Assembly (NCBI GenBank): GCA_030041335.1
Contig: JASHOB010000125.1
Coordinates: 39,870 to 103,869, forward strand
Source of the DNA: Alphaproteobacteria bacterium
GTDB taxonomy: Bacteria; Pseudomonadota; Alphaproteobacteria; ATCC43930; CGMCC-115725
Direction: 5' to 3'
Length of the DNA: 64,000 bases
Shown: one piece after another, positions 20,982 to 31,762 of the stretch
How positions within the stretch are numbered: position 1 is the stretch's first letter
How the letters are laid out: each line of letters starts with the position of its first letter
Notes under the pieces: generated by a model
What the model was told of the DNA's origin: nothing
Seen by the model: the letters and a program-made list of their open reading frames with translations, nothing else
Database searches by the model: none
Position numbers and translations under genes: made by a program

Positions 20982-22124
20982 ATGAACGACGCCGAGCGGC
21001 GCTGGGAGCTCGCCGCCGCGATATCGTCCATCACCGTGTTCGGCGTCGGTGTCGGCATCGGCGGCCCGCTTCTGTCGCTGATGCTCGAGGCCCGCGGTAC
21101 CGATTCGTCCATGACCGGTCTCAACGCGGCCGTCAGCTTCATCGGCGTCGTGCTAGGGCCGCTGGCGGTACCACGGATGGTCGCGCGCTTCGGCTTCAAG
21201 CATTTTCTCCTGACCGCAGTCCCGCTGAGCACGGCATTTTTCTTGTTGCTCAAGGCGTTCGATGACCTCTCCGCTTGGTTCGCGCTGCGTTTTCTCGAGG
21301 GCCTCGTCGGCTCCGCGATTTTCGCGGCGACCGAGGCGTGGATCAGCCAGTTGGCTGGCGATGAAAACCGTGGCCGGACCATGGGCATCTATACCGCGGC
21401 GCTATCCGCGGGATTCGCAACCGGGCCGATCGTGTTGTCGCAAACCGGCACCGCGGGCTGGTCGCCCTTCGTGGCTCGCGCCGCGATCGCGGCCTTCGCC
21501 ACGCTGCCGTTGCTGGCGGTCAGAGCCGGCGGTGGCAAATCCGATCTTCCTGGACCGCATCCGCTCGAAATGATGACGCGAATGAAGCCGGTCGTGATGA
21601 TCGTCATTCTCTTTGCCATGTATGAGGTGACCACGGTGACGCTGTTGCCGGTGTGGGGCGAACGCGCCGGTCTCTCTCTGGCAACGGCGGCGGCATTGAT
21701 TTCGCCGGTATTCGTCGGCGCGATCCTATTCCAGATCCCGGTTGGGCTTCTCTCCGATCTGGCCGGCCGCGCAGTCACGATGCGCATCTGCGCCGGGCTT
21801 GGCATGGCCGGCGCCGCGGCGCTGCCAGCGCTTGCCGGGCACGCGCCATCATTGGCGATCGTGCTGATGATATGGGGCGGCTTCACCACCGGTCTCTATC
21901 CTATCGCCCTTGCTACCATCGGTGATCGCTTCAGCGGCGTCGATCTCCTCAATGCCAACGCTGGGCTGGTCATCGCCTACGGCACCGGCGCCTTCATCGG
22001 GCCAATCCTCGGTGGTGCGGCCATGGATTTATGGAATCCACATGGCATCGCCCTGCTGTTGACTGGCATGTTCGCGGTGTTGTTGCTCACCACTTGGTGG
22101 CAAGGCGATCGGCGAGCCTTTTGA
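20982..22124 (+). CDS. MFS transporter
   Basis: 380 residues from the ATG at 20982, one base after the NodT stop codon. About 12 hydrophobic segments are visible, with an A-motif-like loop near residues 60-70 and RFLEGLVGSAIFAATEAWIS in the TM4-5 region, a drug/metabolite pattern resembling YcaD-type MFS. In E. coli an MFS pump (MdtD) also follows mdtABC; the same neighbourhood is seen here. Substrate unknown. Confidence 0.85.
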   Translation: MNDAERRWELAAAISSITVFGVGVGIGGPLLSLMLEARGTDSSMTGLNAAVSFIGVVLGPLAVPRMVARFGFKHFLLTAVPLSTAFFLLLKAFDDLSAWFALRFLEGLVGSAIFAATEAWISQLAGDENRGRTMGIYTAALSAGFATGPIVLSQTGTAGWSPFVARAAIAAFATLPLLAVRAGGGKSDLPGPHPLEMMTRMKPVVMIVILFAMYEVTTVTLLPVWGERAGLSLATAAALISPVFVGAILFQIPVGLLSDLAGRAVTMRICAGLGMAGAAALPALAGHAPSLAIVLMIWGGFTTGLYPIALATIGDRFSGVDLLNANAGLVIAYGTGAFIGPILGGAAMDLWNPHGIALLLTGMFAVLLLTTWWQGDRRAF

Positions 22125-22408
22125 CGGCCGGTGACGCGGACACGCCACGGCCCGATGGTATGACGCGAACGGCTACCATGTCAGTGTCCCAACGCAGGAA
22201 TGGCCGGCGGGATCGAGGGAGCGCCGCTGCCGCTCCAGCGACCGGGAGTCGAGCGCAGCGTTCTGCCGCGGGCATCGGTCACGGTGCGGAAACGGCGCTC
22301 GCCGGCCGAAACCACGCCTCCCATACCGGTCGGCCGCAATCGAAATTCCTGACGTCGCCGGGCGGCTGCTTCCACAGGCTCGTACTCGAGCCCGCCCGGT
22401 CAACGCCT
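22125..22408. other. non-coding gap between convergent MFS and ureG genes
   Basis: 284 bases. Short minus-strand frames (for example about 64 codons at 22181-22375) have no recognisable pattern or ribosome site. No strong terminator hairpin seen. Confidence 0.4.
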
Positions 22409-23025
<617 letters not shown>

Positions 23026-23029
<4 letters not shown>

Positions 23030-23697
23030 GAGCGGAACAGCCTTGTATATTGGGTTTCGTGACGGATCGAGCACCAATCGATCATCAGGGCCGCGGTCCC
23101 GATCTCGTCAAGCGGGGTATCACGCGCCGTTCGTGCGGTGGCGGCAACAGCGGATTCAAGCGCGACAACGGCGCGCTGTCCATCCGTCTGTCCGAGCGGC
23201 GTAAGTCGCACGCCCGCTGAGACAAGATTGCTCGCGAAAGCGTGTAAATAAGCGGTCAGCGCGGCATCGAGCGTGATACCGTGGACGGCGGCGGCGACGC
23301 CGACCGCGACCGGGAGCGCGACTTCGCCACGTCGCCTGAGCGCCAGAGCGTCGAGGGCTGGATGCGGCCAGGCGGCGCGCGTTGTCGCCAAAAACGCGGC
23401 GCCCTGTGCGCTTGCTTCGAGGGCCATTTCTGCGCTGCCTCGCCAGCTTTGAGCCAGCCTGGCTACGTGATCGATGTCGTCGCCGCGCCATGCGGCGGCC
23501 AATAGCGCCGCATCCCCTAACCCTGCACCGTGGCGCACCGCATGTTCGATCCAATCGACGAGCGTGCCGCGATCCCGCACCAGCCCGATCCCGACAGCGT
23601 ACTCGATGCCGTGACTATAGCTGTAGGCGCCGACCGGATAGGCCGGTGATAGCCAGGTCATCAAGCGGTAGAGCGCGGCTTCAGCGGTGATGGCCAT
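23026..23697 (-). CDS. ureF: urease accessory protein UreF
   Basis: 223 residues from the ATG at 23697, chosen because UreF proteins start just before [11 protein letters not shown]; more upstream ATGs lie deeper inside ureE. Family text: [54 protein letters not shown]. It acts with UreD and UreG in the activation complex and gates GTP hydrolysis. The start overlaps the ureE end by 17 bases and the stop overlaps ureG, indicating coupled translation. Confidence 0.93.
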
Positions 23698-24202
23698 GAT
23701 CGCGACCATGGTGATGGTGGTGATACCCCGCCCCGTCGCCGCCGTGAGGATTGTCGGGCACGTGGCCGTCATAGGCACCGCCTTCGGGCGAGAAGGGCGC
23801 CGTTATGCGACGCACCTGCGCACCGAGGCCAATCAACATGTCGGCGATCACTGCATCGTCGCGGACGAGAATGCGCGCGCGGTCGATCTGCGCCTGGAGG
23901 TGACGATTGCCGATGTGCCAGGCGAGGCGCGCCAATTGCTCTGGCCCGGGGGCGGTGACTTCCATCAGCGGCTCAGATGCCGCGTGCACAGCGAGCCAGT
24001 CGCCATTGTCGAGCGCCAAACCGTCGCCTTCCTCGAGCACCATCGCCTCGGCCAGATCAAGGAGAAAATCCTCTCCCGCGTCGGTCCGCAACGTGATGCG
24101 GCGCCGATAGCGGTCGTCGAACGGCAGCGTGACACTGCCCACGGCCTGCTGCACCGGCCAGTGTTTGGCTTTCTCACATCGCGTTGCGCGTCGCATGGCC
24201 AT
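23681..24202 (-). CDS. ureE: urease accessory nickel chaperone UreE
   Basis: 173 residues from the ATG at 24202 (GGAAG just upstream; ATG 24196 is also possible). N-terminal peptide-binding domain (LPFDDRYRRRITLRTD, FLLDLAEAMVLEEGDGL), then the metal-binding domain with AWHIGNRHLQAQI and VRDDAVIADMLIGLGA. The C-terminus is a His-rich tail ([12 protein letters not shown]) that would bind several Ni(II) ions. It follows ureC after 106 bases. Confidence 0.93.
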   Translation of the reverse strand: MAMRRATRCEKAKHWPVQQAVGSVTLPFDDRYRRRITLRTDAGEDFLLDLAEAMVLEEGDGLALDNGDWLAVHAASEPLMEVTAPGPEQLARLAWHIGNRHLQAQIDRARILVRDDAVIADMLIGLGAQVRRITAPFSPEGGAYDGHVPDNPHGGDGAGYHHHHHGRDHGHHR

Positions 24203-24308
24203 CGACTTCCTGTACTTGAGGGCCGGGGGTGACGAGGCAAACAACAGCGCCCGTCCTTTCTGGCGGGCAAAATCCCTGGCGACGCAATAGGAGTGCGTCG
24301 GTCACGAG

Positions 24309-26021
24309 TCAAAACAAGAAATATCGTTGCGCCATCGGCAACACCGCGGCGGGTTCGCAGGTCAGCAGCACGCCGTCGGCGCGGACCTCATAGGTCTCCG
24401 GGTCGACCTCGATCTTCGGTGTGGCGTCGTTATGGACCATGCTGCGCTTGCTGATGCCGCTGCGGGTGTTCGCCACCGCCAGCAGCGGCCGCGCCGTGGC
24501 GAGCCGTTGCGCCAGACCCGACTCGGCAGCCGCCTTGCTTACGAATGTCAGCGCCGATGACGCGATGGCGCGCCCGAAGGCGGCGAACATGGGACGATAA
24601 TGGACCGGTTGCGGCGTCGGGATCGAGGCGTTGGGATCGCCCATCGGCGCGGCGGCGATCGCGCCGCATTTCAAGACGAGGTCCGGTTTCACGCCGAAAA
24701 AAGCCGGCGACCACAGGACGAGATCGGCGAACTTGCCTTTCTCCACCGAGCCGACATAGGCGGCAATGCCCTGCGCAATCGCGGGATTTATCGTGTATTT
24801 GGCGATATAACGCTTGGCGCGGCGATTGTCGTTGTTGCCGGTCTCGCCGTCGAGCGCACCGCGCTGGCGCTTCATTTTGTCGGCGGTCTGCCAGCAGCGG
24901 ATGATGACTTCGCCGACCCGGCCCATCGCCTGACTATCGGACGAGAACATCGAGATGGCGCCGAGATCGTGGAGAATGTCCTCGGCGGCGATGGTCTCCC
25001 GGCGAATGCGACTCTCGGCGAACGCGACATCCTCGATGATCTTCGGATCGAGATGGTGGCACACCATCAGCATGTCGAGGTGTTCATCAAGGGTATTGAC
25101 GGTGTAGGGCCGTGTCGGATTGGTCGACGACGGCAGCACATTGACTTCGCCGCAGACGCGGATGATGTCCGGCGCATGCCCGCCGCCGGCTCCCTCGGCA
25201 TGCAAGGCGTGAATCGTGCGCCCCCTGAACGCCTTGATCGTGTCCTCGACGAATCCGCTTTCGTTCAGCGTGTCGGTGTGGATCGACACCGGTAGGTCAT
25301 AGCGGTCGCCGACGGTCAGGCAATTGTCGATCGCCGCCGGCGTCGTGCCCCAATCCTCGTGCAGCTTCATGCCGCACGCGCCGGCCTCGATCTGCTCAAT
25401 GAGGCCGTCCGGCAGCGTGGCGTTGCCCTTGGCATAAAAGCCCAAATTCATGGGAAAGGCTTCGGCCGCCTCGATCATGCGCGCGATGTGCCACGGGCCC
25501 GGCGTGCAGGTCGTCGCCGCCGTACCGGAAGCCGGTCCGGTGCCGCCGCCCAGCATGGTGGTGACGCCGGAATAGAGCGCTTCCTCGACCTGCTGCGGCG
25601 AGATGAAATGAATATGCGCGTCGATGCCGCCGGCGGTGACGATCTTGCCCTCGCCCGCGATCGCTTCGGTACCCGGGCCGATGACAATATCGACACCCGG
25701 TTGCACATCCGGATTGCCGGCTTTGCCGATGCCGGCGATGCGCCCATCCTTCAAGCCGATATCGGCCTTGACGATGCCCCAATGATCGAGGATCAGCGCA
25801 TTGGTAATGACGGTGTCGACGGCGCCGCCGGCGCGCCCGCGTTGGCTTTGACCCATGCCGTCGCGGATCACTTTGCCGCCGCCGAACTTCACTTCCTCGC
25901 CATAGATGGTGCGGTCGTCCTCGACCTCGACTATTAACTCGGTATCGGCGAGCCGGACACGGTCGCCCACGGTCGGGCCGAACATATCGGCATAGAGCGA
26001 ACGCGGGATGCGCATGCTCAT
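24309..26021 (-). CDS. ureC: urease alpha subunit
   Basis: 570 residues, the standard length. It hydrolyses urea to ammonia and carbamate at a di-nickel centre. All active-site residues are present with a +2 offset from Klebsiella numbering: H136 and H138 (GGIDAHIHF), carbamylated K219 (GMKLHEDWG), H221, H248 (SIHTDTLNE), H274, flap C321-H322-H323 (VCHHL) and D362 (SSDSQAMGR). The start overlaps the ureB stop by 4 bases. Confidence 0.98.
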   Translation of the reverse strand: MSMRIPRSLYADMFGPTVGDRVRLADTELIVEVEDDRTIYGEEVKFGGGKVIRDGMGQSQRGRAGGAVDTVITNALILDHWGIVKADIGLKDGRIAGIGKAGNPDVQPGVDIVIGPGTEAIAGEGKIVTAGGIDAHIHFISPQQVEEALYSGVTTMLGGGTGPASGTAATTCTPGPWHIARMIEAAEAFPMNLGFYAKGNATLPDGLIEQIEAGACGMKLHEDWGTTPAAIDNCLTVGDRYDLPVSIHTDTLNESGFVEDTIKAFRGRTIHALHAEGAGGGHAPDIIRVCGEVNVLPSSTNPTRPYTVNTLDEHLDMLMVCHHLDPKIIEDVAFAESRIRRETIAAEDILHDLGAISMFSSDSQAMGRVGEVIIRCWQTADKMKRQRGALDGETGNNDNRRAKRYIAKYTINPAIAQGIAAYVGSVEKGKFADLVLWSPAFFGVKPDLVLKCGAIAAAPMGDPNASIPTPQPVHYRPMFAAFGRAIASSALTFVSKAAAESGLAQRLATARPLLAVANTRSGISKRSMVHNDATPKIEVDPETYEVRADGVLLTCEPAAVLPMAQRYFLF

Positions 26022-26323
26022 AGTGCGCCGCCAATCTTGCCGTTGAAGCCGTGCACGGTGCGGGCGCCGTCATAGGCAACGAGACGTACCGTGCGTGTCT
26101 GACCCGGCTCGAACCGGGTTGCGGTGCCGGCGGGAATGTCGAGGCGAAAGCCGCGCGAACGCGCGCGGTCGAATTTCAGTGCCTCATTGGTCTCGAAGAA
26201 ATGGTAGTGCGAGCCGACCTGAATCGGCCGGTCGCCGGCATTGGCGACGTCAAGCGTCACAGTCGCGCGGCCGCGATTGATTTCGATCTCGCCATCGCGT
26301 GGCATGATCTCGCCCGGGATCAT
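26018..26323 (-). CDS. ureB: urease beta subunit
   Basis: 101 residues. Typical beta-subunit text: IPGEI at the N-terminus, [40 protein letters not shown] and GFNGKIGG near the end. Structural subunit of the (ABC)3 urease. It lies 3 bases after ureA and overlaps ureC by 4 bases. Confidence 0.96.
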   Translation of the reverse strand: MIPGEIMPRDGEIEINRGRATVTLDVANAGDRPIQVGSHYHFFETNEALKFDRARSRGFRLDIPAGTATRFEPGQTRTVRLVAYDGARTVHGFNGKIGGAL

Positions 26324-26326
26324 GGC

Positions 26327-26629
26327 TCAGCGGATCGGCTGATGGACGGTGACGAGCTTGGTGCCGTCCGGGAAAGTTGCCTCGACCTGGATGTCATGGA
26401 TCATTTCGGCAATGCCGTCCATGACTTGCGCCCGGGTCAGGACGCTGGCGCCGTCGCGCATCAGCTCGGCAACGCTGCGGCCATCGCGCGCGCCTTCGAC
26501 AACATAGTCGGTAATCAGCGCGACCGCTTCGGGATGGTTGAGTTTGAGGCCCCGCTCCAAGCGTCGCCGCGCAATATTGGCCGCCATGGCAACCAGCAAT
26601 TTGTCTTTTTCCCGTGGCGTCAGGTGCAT
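26327..26629 (-). CDS. ureA: urease gamma subunit
   Basis: 100 residues from the ATG at 26629, which has a strong GGGAGGAAT ribosome site; an upstream in-frame ATG lies inside ureD. Text [33 protein letters not shown] and [12 protein letters not shown] are hallmark UreA segments. Separate gamma and beta genes, as in most bacteria. Confidence 0.97.
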   Translation of the reverse strand: MHLTPREKDKLLVAMAANIARRRLERGLKLNHPEAVALITDYVVEGARDGRSVAELMRDGASVLTRAQVMDGIAEMIHDIQVEATFPDGTKLVTVHQPIR

Positions 26630-26639
26630 GATTCCTCCC

Positions 26640-27509
26640 TCATATGTTCCAGACGCGGGGCGGCCGCGTCGGCAAGCCGGCGGCGCCGTGGCGCAGCCCG
26701 CCGACATAATGAGCCAAAGAGGCGCGGACCGCGACCGCAGATCCCATGAACCGCGCCAGCAGAATCCCGTTCACCAGTGTCGCACCCGCACGGCAGGGCA
26801 GATCATCGGTCAGATCGCGCGCGAGCGGCAGGTGCCGGGCCGCGTCCGCGCCGACATAGGCGGCAGTTGCCAATGCCTCGGCAGCGCCGATGCCGGCGGG
26901 GTGGGCGATGGCTTCGCGGCCCAGAGACATCGAATCATACCAGGCGAGTTCGCGGGCCCGCTCGATCCGCCATTTGTCGCTTAACCGACCGCTGCTCCAG
27001 CGCTCGCCGCGGGCAATCCGCCCGAACACTAGCATCTCGGCCGCAAGGAATCGGCCGGTCGCGGCGACGCGTGCCTTGAGGCTGCGCCGCAGCCGGGCAC
27101 CGTCAAACAAGATCGTTTCTTGCGGCAGCCACTCGAGCCAGGCAGCGTCGCCGACGGCAAGATCGACCGCGACGACACAATCGGGACCGAGCGAGCGATA
27201 GAGCTTTTCCGCCGCTGCGGTGCTCACGGTCGCTGACGCGGCCACTTCCGCGCTCACCCCTATGCTAACCCGATCGCCGCCGGTCAATCCGCCGGCGGTA
27301 TTGAGCAGCATGGCTAGCACGGGTTCGTTTGCCGGCGCGTGGGGAACCTGCACCCGGCATGGGGCGCGATGGTAGAGCCGGGCTATCCGCGTGGCGGCGC
27401 CGCGCCGCGCGAATGCCAGTTCGACCACGCCGTCGCCCCGTTGAAGCAGCGCGGCGGACGGGTGCGTCGGTGCGGGGGCGGCCTCAAACCGTGAGGTAGC
27501 GGCGGACAT
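26640..27509 (-). CDS. ureD: urease accessory protein UreD
   Basis: 289 residues from the ATG at 27509, which lies inside the end of urtE (26-base overlap); earlier starts would run much deeper into urtE. Family segments: [50 protein letters not shown] and [13 protein letters not shown]. Scaffold of the UreDFG activation complex; it carries nickel through a tunnel to UreC. The overlap joins the uptake and urease genes into one transcript. Confidence 0.95.
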   Translation of the reverse strand: MSAATSRFEAAPAPTHPSAALLQRGDGVVELAFARRGAATRIARLYHRAPCRVQVPHAPANEPVLAMLLNTAGGLTGGDRVSIGVSAEVAASATVSTAAAEKLYRSLGPDCVVAVDLAVGDAAWLEWLPQETILFDGARLRRSLKARVAATGRFLAAEMLVFGRIARGERWSSGRLSDKWRIERARELAWYDSMSLGREAIAHPAGIGAAEALATAAYVGADAARHLPLARDLTDDLPCRAGATLVNGILLARFMGSAVAVRASLAHYVGGLRHGAAGLPTRPPRVWNI

Positions 27510-28179
27510 CACGCTCCACCATGTCGTGGGCCTGACCCGACAATACCACTTCGCCGCGCTCCATGACGACGTAGCGATCGGCCAGGGCCTGGGCGAACTC
27601 GAAATATTGCTCGACGAGGACAATGGCCATGGTGCCGCGCCGTGCCAATTGGCGGATGACGCGTTCGATGTCCTTAATGATGGAGGGCTGGATGCCCTCG
27701 GTCGGCTCATCGAGAATCAGGAGGCGCGGCCGCGTAACAAGGGCACGGGCGATCGCCAATTGCTGTTGCTGACCTCCGGAGAGATCGCCGCCACGCCGCC
27801 TGAGCATCTGCTTCAGGACGGGAAACAGTTCGAAAATTTCCTCCGGGATCACGCGGTCGGATCGCGGCAATGGGGCGAAGCCGGTCTGCAGATTCTCCTG
27901 CACCGTCAAGCGAGGGAAAATTTCGCGTCCTTGCGGCACCAGCGCCAGGCCGCGTCGCGCCCGTTCATGCGGCTTCAGCGCGGCGATGTCGGCCCCTTCC
28001 CATTCGATCTTGCCTGCGCGGATCGGCTGCAGCCCCATGAGGGCACGCATCAGACTGGTCTTGCCGACGCCGTTGCGGCCGAGAACGCAGGTGATGTGTC
28101 CCGGCTCGGCGGCGATGCTGACATCGCGCAGAATATGGCTGGCGCCGTAGTAGAGCTCGATGTTTTCCGCAACCAGCAT
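27484..28179 (-). CDS. urtE: urea ABC transporter ATP-binding protein UrtE
   Basis: 231 residues. Walker A GRNGVGKTS near residue 35, ABC signature LSGGQQQQLAIARAL and Walker B LLILDEPTEG are all intact. LivF-like branch of HAAT transporters. It starts 2 bases after urtD and overlaps ureD. Confidence 0.95.
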   Translation of the reverse strand: MLVAENIELYYGASHILRDVSIAAEPGHITCVLGRNGVGKTSLMRALMGLQPIRAGKIEWEGADIAALKPHERARRGLALVPQGREIFPRLTVQENLQTGFAPLPRSDRVIPEEIFELFPVLKQMLRRRGGDLSGGQQQQLAIARALVTRPRLLILDEPTEGIQPSIIKDIERVIRQLARRGTMAIVLVEQYFEFAQALADRYVVMERGEVVLSGQAHDMVERDVRRYLTV

Positions 28180-28181
28180 CG

Positions 28182-28946
28182 TCAGCGGCCCAGATAGACG
28201 TCGATGACGCCCTGATGATTCTGGACGAAATCGATCGAGCCGTCGGCCAGCACCGAGCCCTCATGGAGCACGGTGACGCGAGCGGCGAGGCTGCGCACGA
28301 ACTCCATATCATGTTCTACCACCACCACCGTATGCTCACCGGCGAGCGATCGAACCAGGTCCGCCGTCGCCTCGGTTTCGCGGTCGGTCATGCCCGCGAC
28401 CGGCTCGTCCAACAGCAAGAGCTGCGCGTCTTGGATCAGCAGCATGCCGATCTCGAGCCATTGCTTCTGGCCGTGCGACAACGCTCCCGCCGGCACCCGC
28501 TCGCGCCCGGCGAGGCCGATGCGGCGGATCATGGCGTCGATCTCGTCCCGCGCGCCGCCATCAAGACGCGCAAACAGTGTTGGGATGATGCGGCGCACGG
28601 TTTTTCGTGCCAGTTCGAGGTTGGCGAATACCGTGAGATTCTCGAATACCGTCGGTTTCTGGAATTTGCGGCCGATGCCGAGATTGGCGATCGCAGCCTC
28701 GTCAAGCCGGGTCAGATCGACCTTGCCGTCGAAAATTACTTGGCCGTCATCGGGCCGGGTCTTGCCGGTGACGACATCCATCATGGTGGTCTTCCCCGCC
28801 CCGTTGGGACCGATGATCGAGCGCAACTCGCCGCGATCGACGACGAAGGATAGGGCGTTGAGGGCCTTGAAGCCGTCGAAGCTGACGGTGACGCCGTCGA
28901 GATAGAGCAGCGACGTTGCAAACTCGGGCGAGGCGGTGACGCTCAT
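28182..28946 (-). CDS. urtD: urea ABC transporter ATP-binding protein UrtD
   Basis: 254 residues. Walker A GPNGAGKTT near residue 45, signature-region LSHGQKQWLEIGMLL and Walker B LLLLDEPVAG are present; the LivG-like insertion TRLDEAAIANLGIGRKFQ is visible. Pairs with UrtE to energise UrtBC. Overlaps urtC by 4 bases. Confidence 0.95.
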   Translation of the reverse strand: MSVTASPEFATSLLYLDGVTVSFDGFKALNALSFVVDRGELRSIIGPNGAGKTTMMDVVTGKTRPDDGQVIFDGKVDLTRLDEAAIANLGIGRKFQKPTVFENLTVFANLELARKTVRRIIPTLFARLDGGARDEIDAMIRRIGLAGRERVPAGALSHGQKQWLEIGMLLIQDAQLLLLDEPVAGMTDRETEATADLVRSLAGEHTVVVVEHDMEFVRSLAARVTVLHEGSVLADGSIDFVQNHQGVIDVYLGR

Positions 28947-30064
28947 GGCGCTACCTTTTCATCGGCGAGTTTCTCGGCAGCGCGAGGGCGACGCAGGCTG
29001 CGCACCTGGTCGACGAAGCCGACGATACCCCTGGGAAACACTAGTGTCACAAGGACAAAGAGCCCGCCCAGGACATAAAGCCAGGCTTCGGGAACCGAAC
29101 CGGTCAAGTAGGTCTTGGCGGCGTTGATAACGACCGCGCCGATCACGGCGCCGACCAGCGTGCCGCGGCCGCCGACCGCGACCCAGATCGCGACCTCGAT
29201 CGAATTGCCGGGCGAAAATTCGCTTGGGTTGATGATGCCGACCTGCGGCACATAGAGTGCTCCGGCAATGCCGGCCAGCATGGCGGAAATCGTGAAGACG
29301 AAGACCTGGGCATGCGCCACCGAGTAGCCGAGGAAGCGCACCCGGCTTTGCGCGTCGCGCACCGCGAGCAGCAGGCGACCGAGCTTCGAGGCCACGATAT
29401 AGCGGCAGACGAGGAATCCAAGCCCGAGCGCCAGCACCGACACCACATAGAGCCCGCGCCGCATCGCCGCCGTCTGTAAGGGAATCCCGAGCAGATCCTT
29501 GAAGTCGGTCATGCCGTTGTTGCCGCCGAATCCCATGTCGTTGCGGAAAAAGGCGAGCCACAGCGCGTAGGTCAGTGCCTGGGTAATGATGGAAAGGTAG
29601 ACACCGGTTACACGCGAGCGGAAGGCAAGCCAGCCGAACGCGAAAGCGAGCACGCCCGGGACCAAGACGATCATCAGCGCGGCGAAGGCGAAATGGTCGA
29701 ACCCGTACCAGTACCAGGGCAGTTCCTTCCAGTTCAGGAACACCATGAAATCCGGCAGGATGGGATTCTGATAGACGCCGCGGGTGCCGATCTGGCGCAT
29801 GAGATACATGCCCATGGCGTAGCCGCCGAGCGCGAAGAACGCGCCGTGTCCGAGCGACAATATCCCGGCATAGCCCCAGACCAGATCGAGGCTTAGCGCC
29901 AGCAGCGCGTAGCAGGCGTATTTGCCGAACAGCGGCACGAGATAGTCAGCGAGATGCAGCGGCGAATCGTCCGCCAGCATATTGAGGAGCGGAATGCCGA
30001 CGATGAGCACGAGTCCGGTCCCGAGAAAACCTATCCACCCGCGGCGGTCGAGAAGCGGCCCCAC
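28943..30064 (-). CDS. urtC: urea ABC transporter permease UrtC
   Basis: 373 residues, LivM-like inner-membrane permease with about nine hydrophobic segments. GYAGILSLGHGAFFALGGYAMGMYL, the EAA-like loop region 'RVRFLGYSVAHAQVF' and AGALYVPQVGIINPSEFSP are typical of UrtC. Starts 3 bases after the urtB stop. Confidence 0.95.
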   Translation of the reverse strand: MGPLLDRRGWIGFLGTGLVLIVGIPLLNMLADDSPLHLADYLVPLFGKYACYALLALSLDLVWGYAGILSLGHGAFFALGGYAMGMYLMRQIGTRGVYQNPILPDFMVFLNWKELPWYWYGFDHFAFAALMIVLVPGVLAFAFGWLAFRSRVTGVYLSIITQALTYALWLAFFRNDMGFGGNNGMTDFKDLLGIPLQTAAMRRGLYVVSVLALGLGFLVCRYIVASKLGRLLLAVRDAQSRVRFLGYSVAHAQVFVFTISAMLAGIAGALYVPQVGIINPSEFSPGNSIEVAIWVAVGGRGTLVGAVIGAVVINAAKTYLTGSVPEAWLYVLGGLFVLVTLVFPRGIVGFVDQVRSLRRPRAAEKLADEKVAP

Positions 30065-30067
30065 CGG

Positions 30068-31696
30068 CTAATTCTCCGCGGCCCGGCCGCGCAAGGCGAA
30101 GAGGCCGCGCGGCCGGCGCTGGATGAACAGGATAATGGCGATCAGGACCACCACTTTGCCCAGCACCGCGCCGGAAACCGGCTCCAGCAATTTATTGACG
30201 ATGCCCAGGCTCATGGCGCCGGCGAGCGTGCCGAACAGGCTGCCGACGCCGCCGAACACCACCACCATGAAACTGTCCACGATATAGAGGGTGCCGAGAT
30301 TGGGGCTGACATTGCCGATCTGCGAGAGCGCCACGCCGGCGATGCCGGCGATGCCGGAGCCGAGGCCGAACGTCAGGGCGTCGATGCGCGCGGTGGGAAT
30401 GCCCATCGTCGCCGCCATGTCGCGGTTCTGCGTCACCGCGCGCATGTGCAGTCCGAAGCTGGTGCGCTTCAGCACCAGGGCCAAGACGCCGAGCACCAGG
30501 AAGCAGAAGACCAGAATTACCAGCCGGTTCCAGGTGATGAAGGCACCGCCGATCAGCTCGAAGCCGCCGGTCATGTAGGAGGGATTGTCGACCGCCTTAT
30601 TGGGCGAACCGAAAATGGTCCGCACCAGCTGTTGCAGGATCAGACTCACGCCCCAGGTGGCGAGCAGCGTCTCGAGCGGTCGCGTGTAGAGAAAGCGAAT
30701 CACGCTGCGCTCGAGCGCGATGCCGAGCAGTCCGGTCACGACGAATGCGACAGGCAGCGACACGACAAGATAGGCCTCAAGCCAACTTGCCGGCAGGTAG
30801 CCGACAAACAATTGCTGCACCACGTAGGTTGAATAGGCACCGAGCATAATCATTTCGCCATGGGCCATGTTGATCACGCCCATCACGCCGAAGGTGATCG
30901 AGAGGCCGATCGCCGCCAGCAACAGGATCGAGCCGAGGGACAAACCCTCGAACAGCGTCATGCCGATGCGGACGAGCTGGAGGCGCTGCGCGATCGCGGC
31001 CAGCGCGCTTTCGTCGGCGCGACGCACATCGGGATCGAGGTTGCCGCTGTCATGCAACGCCGAGAGAATGCTGAAAATCGCAGGATCGGTTGAACCCGCC
31101 AGTTCGGCGATCGCCGCGAGCTGCATCTTCTTATCGGGCGAGTTGAGCCGTGCGCCGGCGAGCGCCAACGTCAAATCCTGCTTGATCTCGGCATCCTGTT
31201 CGGCCGCCAAGGCCTTTTGCAACGCGGGCACGCTCGCGGGCGATGGATGCTTGACGAGGTCGAGGGCGGCGGCGAGGCGGTCGTCGCGACTGGGGCTGAA
31301 GAGGTTGAGCGTCCCGAGCACGGCATCGATAACCTCGCGCACCCGGTTATTGACGATGATCTGGTCGATGTCGTCCGAGGTCGCGGTGCCTATCTTCGCT
31401 CCGCTGATCGGGTCGGAGGTCGCGAAATTATCGCCATCCTGCCGTGCCAGAACGACCTTCTTGTCCTTGGTGACGTAGAGGTCGCCGTTTTCGAGCGCCT
31501 GCAGAAGCTTGACGACGCGCGGATCGCCAAGCGCCGCGAGTTCGCCGACGGCGGCAATTTTCTGGTCGAAATCATCGGCCCCGAGCTGCTGCACCAAGGT
31601 CGCGAGCCTGGTCTGGCCCCCAGCCGCAAAGCCGATCTGAACCGAGAGTAGCAGCGACAACAAAGCGAAAAGGGAAAGCCGCAGCCGCTCAATCAT
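30068..31696 (-). CDS. urtB: urea ABC transporter permease UrtB
   Basis: 542 residues. An N-terminal signal sequence leads a periplasmic helical-repeat domain of about 220 residues (LVQQLGADDFDQKIAAVGELAALGDPRVV), as is characteristic of UrtB. A LivH-like permease follows, with FGVMGVINMAHGEMIMLGAY and VVFGGVGSLFGTLAGA. The extra domain is what separates UrtB from amino-acid LivH. A strong hairpin lies just upstream of the gene. Confidence 0.95.
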   Translation of the reverse strand: MIERLRLSLFALLSLLLSVQIGFAAGGQTRLATLVQQLGADDFDQKIAAVGELAALGDPRVVKLLQALENGDLYVTKDKKVVLARQDGDNFATSDPISGAKIGTATSDDIDQIIVNNRVREVIDAVLGTLNLFSPSRDDRLAAALDLVKHPSPASVPALQKALAAEQDAEIKQDLTLALAGARLNSPDKKMQLAAIAELAGSTDPAIFSILSALHDSGNLDPDVRRADESALAAIAQRLQLVRIGMTLFEGLSLGSILLLAAIGLSITFGVMGVINMAHGEMIMLGAYSTYVVQQLFVGYLPASWLEAYLVVSLPVAFVVTGLLGIALERSVIRFLYTRPLETLLATWGVSLILQQLVRTIFGSPNKAVDNPSYMTGGFELIGGAFITWNRLVILVFCFLVLGVLALVLKRTSFGLHMRAVTQNRDMAATMGIPTARIDALTFGLGSGIAGIAGVALSQIGNVSPNLGTLYIVDSFMVVVFGGVGSLFGTLAGAMSLGIVNKLLEPVSGAVLGKVVVLIAIILFIQRRPRGLFALRGRAAEN

Positions 31697-31720
31697 CGCT
31701 CGCCCACCACCAAAGCTGAC

Positions 31721-31748
31721 GGACCGGCCCTCAACCCAGGGCCGGTCC
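31721..31748 (-). terminator. urtA-urtB intercistronic hairpin (attenuator or mRNA stabiliser)
   Basis: GGACCGGCCCT (31721-31731), 6-base loop CAACCC, AGGGCCGGTCC (31738-31748): an 11-bp perfect, very GC-rich stem in the 66-base urtA-urtB gap. No T-run follows on the minus strand, so partial termination or 3'-end protection of urtA mRNA is more likely than a full stop. This is a common way to make more binding protein than permease. Confidence 0.6.
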
Positions 31749-31762
31749 GAACCGTCGGCACA

